A DNA stretch of 64,000 nucleotides, taken from NCBI RefSeq assembly GCF_000208865.1, contig NC_018390.1, forward strand, positions 1,970,790 through 2,034,789, written 5' to 3'. The translations under genes and the position numbers were made by a program. The notes under the pieces are model-generated. The model searched no databases. It was not told the DNA's origin and worked only from the letters and a program-made list of their open reading frames with translations. This DNA comes from Neospora caninum Liverpool. Its lineage: Eukaryota; Apicomplexa; Conoidasida; Eucoccidiorida; Sarcocystidae. Below are positions 56,101 to 64,000 of this stretch, piece by piece (the stretch's first letter is position 1; each line of letters opens with the position of its first letter).

Positions 56101-58479
56101 CTCCTCTGCCTGGCCGTCCGCACTCACACTGCGGCTGCTGCTTCGGCGGCGCCTGCCTCGCCCCCGAGACACACCAGAGAAACAAATGGTCTGCGAGGAG
56201 ACCGCCTGTGAAGCCAGGGCCTGCGAAGAAAGGGCCGAGAGCGACGCGACGCCTCTGCCGTGCTCCTGCAGACGGTGGAGCACGGTCACAGAGCTGCGGC
56301 GGCGGCGCGCGCGCGTCAGCACATGTTCTTCGTCCGTGCAGAACGGGGCCATCCACTTTAGGGCTTGGCGGTCGACGATGTAAATTTCGTCTTTGTCACT
56401 CGAGACGCGCTTCGCTTCGCTCCTCGAAGCGTCTTCGCTCTCGTCAGCCTCCTTCCTTTCTTCCTCACGAGGTCCCCTCTCACAACACGCCGTTCCAGCC
56501 GCGCGCTCCTCTCCCGCAACCTTCACGGGAAACACGGGAGAAGAGGGACAAGACTTCCGCGGCGACGAGACGTACCCCAGCGACCGGTCTCGTGGCGCCT
56601 TCGGAGACAGCAATCCCCTCTCCCACAGATCCGTGACAGCGTCAAAACAGGCGGCTTCATTTGCGCGGTCTCCTAGGCGAGCACGCGGCTTCGGAGATGT
56701 CAGATGCTCAGCGTCTCTCTCGTCTACGTCCTTTGCGGATGCAAACGCTCCGGTGGGTCTTCGCTCCTGCAGCGTTGCCTTTCTGCCTTCGGCGCCCGCC
56801 TGTCCTCGAGTGTCCCCAAATTCCAGAGGCTTCCTTCTCTTGGGTGTCCCTCGTCCTTCGTTCTCTCTCGCGTCTGCTTGCTGCGCACCCTCTCGGCTCT
56901 TTTTCCCTCCTCCCTCTTCTCTGTCTTTCTCAGGATTCTCTTCGCCCTCCTCTTGTCGATTATTCTCTTTTTCCTCTTCTCCCAGCTGCGTTCGCGATTC
57001 TGCCTCGCGCTCTCCCCGCCGATGAAAAAGCCAGGAGACTTTGGGCGCTCGCGAGCCAGGACTTCTTCCCCTCTCGAGGCTCTTCTCGGCCTGGGGCTCT
57101 CGCTCTCTCTGCACCATTGTCTCCACGGCCGCCTTTGGGTTCGAAGCACTGTAGAACAAGAGTGGCGACATCGACGTTCCCGGCGGTTTCCCGTCCGCGC
57201 CGCTGCGCCTCTCCCGGCCGGACAGCCCCTCCTTCTTCGCCCGCTCTTCCATCTCCTTCTCGAACGGGCGCGGCGCGAAAACGGGCGAGAGGAAACTCCG
57301 TTTCTCCTCCTTCCCCAGCGGGCAACCCGGCCCCGCACTCCCTCCGCTCTCTGGAGACGAGAAGGCGAGACGCTTCCGACTGAGGCTCTCGCTGGCGCGT
57401 TGGATACGCAAGGAAAGGTAGTCTCTCTCGCGCCTCTGGGGAGACGCAGCGAAAGACGGCGGCAGAGTTAAACGCGCGAGGTGCTCGGCATCTCGCTCTT
57501 CTTCGAACGGCGCGCGCGGCGTCCGATACCGCGACGGACAGAGAGGGACCAGGACGGACGAGATGGAAGAAAACAAGGACTGGTCGTCAGGCCCTCCGCC
57601 CACACCGTCGCTGAGAGCTCGACTCCACTGTCTCTCTCGCGCCCGGAGAGAAGAGGGCCCACAAGGCAAGGCGCAGGGATCCATCGAGGTCTGTGGAAAC
57701 GGAGCCGGGGAGGAAAACGAGGCGCGGAGAACGGGCGAGGACGGCAAAGACGTTTGCGAGCGCTTCTCTCCACGGCCGTCGTCGGCGCGCGCTCCTGCGT
57801 CTTGACACGCGACTTCATTGGCGACTGCTCGCGAGGACAGCGAGCGAGGCACACAAGACAAGAGCCTCTCTCGACAGGCTCTGCCGACACTGGCGGGCCA
57901 GGACTCGCGGTGAGGGACGTCAAGTCTGCGGGAAGGCGACAATAGCGCAGCCAAAGGAACCGGAGGCCGCTCTTTCGCACCGTTTCCGCGCACGGGCGAG
58001 GCAAAGGGCGAAGGCGCCGACCCGCGCGCCTCCGAGAGACACGCGTTGCCGTCAAACTGTGACGAAGACAGAAGGGGTAGGCAAGACCCGGAAGAGCCAG
58101 ACAGCGAGATGGGAACCGAAGAGAAACAAGACGAAGCAGACGAGGCAGAGGAGACTGACGCCAGAGAGGAAGGCTGAGAGGAAGGATGTGCACGACGGAG
58201 AGGCTCGGAAAAAGGCGGTGTCTCTCGCGCGGTCGCTTCCCTTGGACTGCTCTCAGCTGCCGTGGAGAGCTCGAAGCGCGACAGCCCTACAGGGTTCTTG
58301 CGTGGCCGTTCGGAGGAAGACGAAGAGGACGAGGAGGCGAGCGAGGGAGACGAAGAGGGAGGCGCAGAAGGCGGGCCAGGAGCGGAAGGCTGAGACGTTC
58401 CCTCCCGGCCTTCCGGCGAGGAAGATACAGACGACTGCACTGCATTCTTCCGTCTGTTGCGAAGAGACGCGCGGGGCAT
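48655..58479 (-). CDS. Large disordered protein with KNL1-like SILK + RVxF PP1-docking pair
   Basis: Exons (minus): 58479-53481, 52637-52561, 52172-52091, 51788-51720, 51100-51023, 50488-50433, 50028-48655; all in phase, about 2244 aa. Exon 1 (1666 codons) is Ser/Arg/Glu/Pro-rich and largely disordered. It contains a less simple patch, DEIYIVDRQALKWMAPF, ending in RRRRSSV, and a final helix (VFEWEKKRAEEEAKH). Exons 2-4 encode a compact block: VDEADEKLLTTQQLRTYLS, DLHGKSREALLYMAKAW and MNFANVGERFVPQAARRF. Exon 5 encodes ERRRHSILR (SILR 1754-1757) and exon 6 KRRRISFSPFNK (RISF 1779-1782). Exon 7 continues VQLYTLDETERQ with a Gln/Glu helix, then a disordered Ser/Pro tail. SILK- and RVxF-type motifs bind protein phosphatase 1. 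Their order and basic context recall KNL1/Spc105, but there they are N-terminal. The overall family is not recognised. I take the ATG at 58479 (GACAATGCC); an in-frame Met 97 codons upstream looks like leader. Confidence 0.75.
53137..53165. repeat. (TA)n tract in intron 1 of the large disordered-protein gene
   Basis: A TA run in the 843-base intron 1 (52638-53480). The same intron holds a run of about 14 C at 53047-53060. Confidence 0.85.
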
Positions 58480-61400
58480 TGTCGCCTCGAGAGTTCGAGA
58501 GAAGGGCGTCGCCGTGGAAAATCCGGAACGTGGAGAAGGGAAATGTGACGCCGGCGAAGGGAAACAAAACCAGAGCGGGGCGGATCTGAGACAAGAGACG
58601 AAGCCACGGAAGGTTGCGCGTCTGAAGGAAATCAGGTTGACTGAAACAAACGAAGGAGAGCAAAAAAGGTGCGCGACCGGAGGCCACGGGGGGTGATCGG
58701 GAAGAAGCGCAGTGACGCAGAGCAGGGAGAGAACAGGCAATGAAAGGGAAACCAGAAAAAGAGTACACAAACAAGACAGATCCCGAGACGCGTTCTTCGT
58801 CGAGGAGAACCTGCGTCTGCTAACGGATTTGCATTTGGGAGGACGGTGGAACGGGATTCCTGATCTCCCTTTGTCTCGATTCGTACGTCAGATTTCCCGC
58901 TTCCGTGTGCCCTTGCCGTTTCTTGGTTGTTTCCACCTTTTTCTCTCTTTCGTCGTCCACCACTCTCGTTTCGACTGCTTTCTTCTCTCGCGCCTCTCCC
59001 CGTCTCGCTGGCCTTCTGTCTTGTGTGGTCCTTGTCAAAAATTGGCTCGTACTGTCGCCTCTCTTACCTGGCCTTGTCTTCTACTGCCCCGTGCAGAAAT
59101 TCAGTTCTTTGCTTCTTCGGTGTCTCCTGGCGTCTTTCTCTAGCCGGAAAGCCGTCTCGCTGCTTTGTTTCACGCAGTCCTCGCGTTCTCGCCTTCTTTC
59201 TCTTCCTTCTTGCCCATTCGCTGCTTGCTCTCTCGCGCGCTTGATTGTCACCAGGTAGGAGGTCGGCGGTGGTGTGTCTGGCGTCGAGACTCTCCGGCAG
59301 ATCGCTGGTTGCTTTCTACCGGGAAAAACGCGTCTTATTCGCGGTTCGTCTTCACATGGCCGCAGTTTCGACAAACGCCTACCGGCGGAAGAAGCGGGTG
59401 TTCCCGAAACGTGGGAGGTAACCGCGCAGGTGGACAGAAGACAACACCTGGAGCTTGTTGAGCTGTGAAAAAGACAAAACGCAATCTCCACTCTGCCGGT
59501 TTTAATGGCACCATCAACCACCCCCACCAGCTGGGGGGGAGGGTGCTCGATTCGAGTGCCCAAACACGGAGGAAAAGGCGCTTTTCCTCGACAGGCCGGC
59601 CGCTTTGGCACTTGTGCCCAAGCCAAGAAGACGAGAATCTCCACGGAAAAGACAAAAAGAGGAAGGAAAGACGAGAAAAGGCTAGGTCTCAAGTTCCCCC
59701 AGCCGCCCATCTGTATATACACTCGCGCGCTCGAGTGAGAGCTCGCTCTCAGCTACGTGTGAAGTCGAGGGGGTGAAGCGTGTGTGTTCAGTTGTGCGTT
59801 TTTCGAGGTCGAGAGTGAGAAGGCGCCGGAAACGCGGCCAGCAGGAAGGTAGCAGCTTTCGGATGCCAGAGCGCGTCACGGGGGGAGTGTCTGTTTCGAA
59901 GGTAGAAAAGAAAAGCGGGAAAATTGGAGAAAGTGAAAGACTGTGAAACCTACATATCTCCTTTTTCGTAGACAGTCACTCACTCCCACCCTCACCCCGG
60001 GTAGTGGCCTTCGAAAGGGTCACTTTCTCCCCTCGACGCCCTCTGTCTCTCGCAGCACGCGCACTTGCTTATCAGTGCCCTCCACCGCGTTGTACGCCTT
60101 CCCCAGTTGAGCAGCAAAAGAAGGAAAGGAAAGAACACAAAAAGGGGAAGAAAACACAGAAAAGAAGAAAGCCTAACAGGGCACGGTATGGGCGGTTTTC
60201 AAGGGAATGTCGCGTTTCTTCTCACAGGGGTGTCGGTCGATTCTCTCGGATTCCCTCCGCAACTGTACGGCCGTTCCTCGCGCCTCATACAAATCGTCCG
60301 GGCATGGAAACTTTTCTTCTCTCTTCTCTCATCATCGGCCTTCGCTACTCTCTTTTGCTCTCCCCACACTAATATGTGTGTACGGATATATGTATATAAC
60401 AACGCGATAAACGCGCTTTCCTAGAGTGAACATATGTCAATAGATGCAACAGGTGCTTTATGAGGTAATCTGTCACACAAACTGCCACCGCAAGCTTCCC
60501 ACCGCCACGCAAAACCCTATGTCAGCGTAAGGTAAAGAAAATGTTTCTCTACTGGAAACATTCTCAGCCAGTTTTGAGGGAGTGCAGACCGTGTGTCAGA
60601 AGTTTTGTTTCGTCTCGGAAGAAATCTGTACTTTGAACCCTGGAAGTCGCTGGTGCCTGAATGCAGTGCCTTGTCGTTCGACCGTTTCACAATGGAGATA
60701 GGCCACAGGTCTTTACCCGGGGACTCCTCTTAACGGCGGACGGGAATGTATGGGAGGTTCAGTGGCACACGAGTGCGAAGTATTCCTGTCTTTGGAGAAA
60801 GAACGACAGACGAAGAAGAGACTAGAGCGGGAGCATAGCCGACTGTGTCGTTAGACACCTGTGGAAAGAGGACATAGGAATGTAGAGAGAGGATCAGACG
60901 CTTAAAAGAAGGCAAGAAAAAAATGGGCGTTGGTTCTATTCACGAAAGTTATCTCTGCAGTGCGGTGTTTACAAGTCGACACGAAACAGCAGACCGTTGC
61001 ACACACAGCAGACCGTTGCACACACAGCAGACCGTTGCACACACAGCAGAGACCACCGGGAACACCGTGAACTCTGTTACGGCGGCAGAGAGAAGAAACA
61101 CAGAGAGGCTGCGAGAGAATCCACACTACGCGGAGGCGAGGGAAGACCTAGAACACGGCAGTGGCTAAGTGACACACCGCGGTGGGTTCGCACGACAAAA
61201 TGGAGATGCCCGTGAAAGAGCATCGATACCGAGGGGGAAAAAGACAGTGGAGCCTCTTACGTTTAACGGGAGGTGAGCCTCTCCGAATTTTTTCACAGCT
61301 TTTCCTCCAAGTCGGAGCAGACGGCCAATTTAGCTACGGACACTGGATGGGACACATGGGGGCTCTGGCTCCTCTCTCAACTCGCTTTTTCGACGATGCA

Positions 61401-62596
61401 AAAGTAGCTACTGTAGCAAGTTGTTCGTCGATGTCAAACGAACATGTGTATATTTCTGTCCATATGGATATATATATATATATATGTCTGGGCTGAGTTC
61501 TAAAATAGGTGCAGAGAGTCGCTAGTTCCAGCTACAGGGGTGGAACCACCCAGAAAACCACAAGTGGCCGTTCTAGGAACTGTGCATCTGGACATTCTTT
61601 ATGCCCAGGTCTTGACAATACAAGTTTGTGGATGGTGACTGGAATCGCCGCCCTTCTTCCACAGAGGCATAGCCTTGTGACTCCAATCTTCTTTCGTAAA
61701 AAGCGTCAGGTGGTCTTCGCTCCGGCAGGTTGGTTCGAGACTCCCACATCATTCGACAGTCGAACACACGCATGTGCCGCTGTGAAGCGAATTGCGAACC
61801 TTTCCCCCTTTTCGTACCGGGCTCCGTTCGATAGAGGCGGGTTCGGTTCACAAGTACACACACATTTTCGACTTGTTCGTGGGCAAACAGGAGATAGAGG
61901 CGTGCTGTTGTAGGCCTACGATATTTCCTCACCGCAAGCTGGCCACGTTTTATTCATACCTTCCTCAGCAGGAATGCCTCAAAGAGCGTCCCGTGTTTTG
62001 AGGCAGGTGTTCTGAAAGGCACGCGTACAACACATGAACCGTTTCACCCGTATCACTCGGATGTCCAACGCGGGACTGTTCTTCGTATTCGGAATCAAAA
62101 CGCAAATCAGTTATTTGTCGACCTCCACGGTTATAGATTCGCATTCGGGTTGAACGCAATCTCCAGAGTCAACCACATCATCAAGCGTCATTGAGTTCAT
62201 TTCACGTGTTACTTTCCTCCTCATCTCGACTTTTCACTGTAGGATTCACGAACCCTCCGCCTGTCGTACGTCAACTTCAGTGACTTGTGATAGCCTCTGT
62301 CTTTCCTTCTTCTCTGATGTCGCTCTCTCGGTGTCCGTGGCTTATCGACACTTGATTCCCTGCCTTCATGTTCTCGCGCTGATGGTTTCCCCGGCTCCGT
62401 CGAGGATAAAAGTTTCCTTTCGTTCCTAGTCCATGGCCTCTCAGCACTGTACACGTAAAACGTACCGTGTGGCCGGGTGGAAAGAGTTTCCCTCTCCTTC
62501 TCTATACGTTTCGGTTGTGTCTCTGTCGTTTTGCTCGCCATCGCTCTCCGGTTTTCTTTCACATCATTCGGGTGCGTCTCCGAAAAACCTCGTGTA
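58480..62596. other. Upstream spacer, no gene called
   Basis: About 4.1 kb. The first part (58480-59800) is likely the leader and promoter of the large minus-strand gene and is pyrimidine-rich. From about 60430 to 62200 the base composition is more even and AT-richer than elsewhere, with no frame over 135 codons. It contains a 3 x 19 bp tandem repeat at 60991-61047 and a short TA run at 61470-61486. I recognise no mobile element, organellar insertion or RNA gene in it. Confidence 0.4.
60991..61047. repeat. Perfect 3 x 19 bp tandem repeat
   Basis: Three consecutive identical copies of AGACCGTTGCACACACAGC (60991-61009, 61010-61028, 61029-61047). Confidence 0.95.
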
Positions 62597-63772
62597 TCAG
62601 CCGATGAGTGCTTTGTCCTCGTACTCCGTCCACTCTAGTGTCCCCTGGAATGCGTGTTCAATTAGGGTTTGTGCGAATAAAGGGGAGACTGGATCTCCTG
62701 TGTGGCGTAGGATCCAACCTAACAGGCCAAGCTCTCTGTCTCTGCGTTCTTGGTGGTGGTGGCCTCCTCTTGCGCAGCTTGGCGACACACGTCCTGCTCG
62801 TCCTTTCTCCCCTTCTTTCCATGCGCCTTTCCCTCGTATGCACATGCCGCTGCACTCGCTCTCCGTTACTTCCCGTCTCTTTTGTTCAACGTTCTCATGC
62901 CAGAGGCGCCACACATTCGGTCCCCTTAAGCCCAGAAGGTACGGTGCCCAATCGTTGCCGTTGTTTCCGAAGGAAGTTTGGTTCCCAGTTGTTTGTCTGT
63001 GCCCGCGGATCGAAGCACACTGCCAGCAGCGCCGACACTCACATGTTTGCGCTGCCTTCCTCTCGTTTTCCCTCTCACGAAAATGCATACACTTGCCGCA
63101 CATGCGGCGACACTTTATTCTCGTCTCTTCGTTTTTGCGAAGCCCGTTTCTCTCGTTTTCCTCCCCTTCCGTGAGACCTCCATCGAGAGTCCAGTTCCCG
63201 TGAGTCATCTCGTCACATCGCATTCTTTTCCCCCGACGCTTCAGTTCCCTCCCTGTCGCTCCGTTTTCGTCTGCGCGGCCCTCGCTGCCTCCGCCTCGAC
63301 TGCGGGGTTTCGTTCGCGGTGTAGAACCCTTGGACGGCGAGCAAACAGATGGCACGGATCGATCTTTCTCCTTTTTTGGCGACAAAGAACAGGCCAGAGA
63401 ACCAACTGACCCGGACGGCCGCGAACGGGAAAAGGAAGACGAGGCCGAGGAAGGCAGAGGGCCGACAGCGGCTGGACATGGCTGCAGGGAGAGGGCTGGG
63501 GAACGAGACAAACGTGGCAGGAGGCCCTGGAATAGAGTGGCTGCTGGAGAAGAGAAGTGCGTCAGAGCCTCCCACAGAGGCGGCGAACTCGGGGAGAGAA
63601 GACGAAGAGGTGGACAAGCAAACGAGGGGCCAGAAGCGAGGTGCGAAGACCAGCCTGACAATGCCGATCCGCGAAGCGAGTCTCCGTACTCGGCAGACAA
63701 GAGAGGAAGAGGAGACGAAAACTGAGAGTACCGAGTCAAATACGCGGGCAGCGTAATAGACCGTTCCGACAT
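62597..63772 (-). CDS. Possible hypothetical gene (uncertain)
   Basis: An open frame of 391 codons from the ATG at 63772. It starts MSERSITLPAYLTRYSQFSS and continues with a Ser/Pro/Leu-rich region followed by a basic Gly/Arg segment. The second half is Cys/Arg/Glu-rich and looks like read-through into pyrimidine-rich non-coding sequence (introns read in this sense give such text), so the true gene, if any, may be the first 170 or so codons with later exons unresolved. There is no recognised domain, and it lies at the window edge. Confidence 0.25.
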   Translation of the reverse strand: MSERSITLPAYLTRYSQFSSPLPLLSAEYGDSLRGSALSGWSSHLASGPSFACPPLRLLSPSSPPLWEALTHFSSPAATLFQGLLPRLSRSPALSLQPCPAAVGPLPSSASSSFSRSRPSGSVGSLACSLSPKKEKDRSVPSVCSPSKGSTPRTKPRSRGGGSEGRADENGATGRELKRRGKRMRCDEMTHGNWTLDGGLTEGEENERNGLRKNEETRIKCRRMCGKCMHFRERENERKAAQTCECRRCWQCASIRGHRQTTGNQTSFGNNGNDWAPYLLGLRGPNVWRLWHENVEQKRREVTESECSGMCIRGKGAWKEGEKGRAGRVSPSCARGGHHHQERRDRELGLLGWILRHTGDPVSPLFAQTLIEHAFQGTLEWTEYEDKALIG

Positions 63773-64000
63773 GCGAACGGTGGCGCGAAACAGGCGCCGG
63801 GTTAAGGCCGTCAACTGCCGGTCGCACGTGTGCCTAAAATCGCAAACGGCAAAAACACAAAGGGTACCTTTTAAAGATTTCGTACGATCTGTGAATCTCA
63901 ATCACTTCGTTTCAAGTGTCGCCCCAAATGCCCAACGCCGCGCTTTCTACAAAAGCAAGATGCTATCCCGGGAGACAGGTCACAACAAAAAAATACACAT

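Noticed and set aside
55565..57025. Several plus-strand frames of 200-370 codons within the large minus-strand exon
   Set aside because: Antisense shadows of the GC-rich 1666-codon exon; no start context or domain support.
58480..58770. Upstream in-frame Met giving a 97-residue hydrophobic N-terminus (MCTLFLVSLSLPVLSLL) on the large protein
   Set aside because: It would look like a signal peptide, but the stretch reads like translated pyrimidine-rich leader, and the downstream ATG has a better context and a basic nuclear-type start.

Overview
The window looks like nuclear DNA of a tissue-cyst-forming coccidian: Toxoplasma gondii, or a close relative such as Hammondia or Neospora. The evidence is many short exons joined by 0.2-1 kb GT...AG introns, start contexts of the form AAAATGGCG, (TA)n microsatellites in almost every intron and spacer, and proteins with an apicomplexan character (a cytosolic Hsp90 with a Lys/Glu linker, and a tryptophanyl-tRNA synthetase with an extra N-terminal domain). 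I cannot settle the species. No phage, plasmid, CRISPR or bacterial features are present. A 100-N assembly gap lies at 46405-46504.

Layout, left to right: (1) the 3' end of a UBX-domain gene (+, 1-595); (2) an NKAP/SynMuv-family nuclear protein with a very long RS/ER-repeat N-terminus (-, 8010-1995, 7 exons); (3) cytosolic-type tryptophanyl-tRNA synthetase (+, 12686-17448, 13 exons, 607 aa); (4) a single-exon NEPRO/Rmp1-like protein, probably nucleolar (-, 21136-18866); (5) Hsp90 (+, 22873-27483, 4 exons, 706 aa, ends MEEVD); (6) a B3GNTL1-like family-2 glycosyltransferase with a large low-complexity insertion (-, 32982-29311, 4 exons); (7) a LETM1-like mitochondrial inner-membrane protein (-, 45238-35076, 14 exons); (8) a very large, mostly disordered protein (-, 58479-48655, 7 exons, about 2244 aa) carrying a SILK-type plus RVxF-type PP1 docking pair arranged as in KNL1/Spc105; (9) an uncertain long reading frame (-, 63772-62597).

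Exon borders were placed by matching GT/AG sites to reading phase and to protein-family continuity. Every junction in the WRS, HSP90, B3GNTL1, LETM1 and SILK/RVxF genes keeps frame. In the NKAP gene one junction (exon 2/3) is one base out of frame. Apart from protein synthesis, folding and general nuclear or mitochondrial housekeeping the genes do not form a pathway. This is an ordinary gene-dense core region with long untranslated spacers. The most interesting item is the SILK/RVxF protein at 48655-58479; next are the interrupted glycosyltransferase fold and the NKAP exon-2 module.
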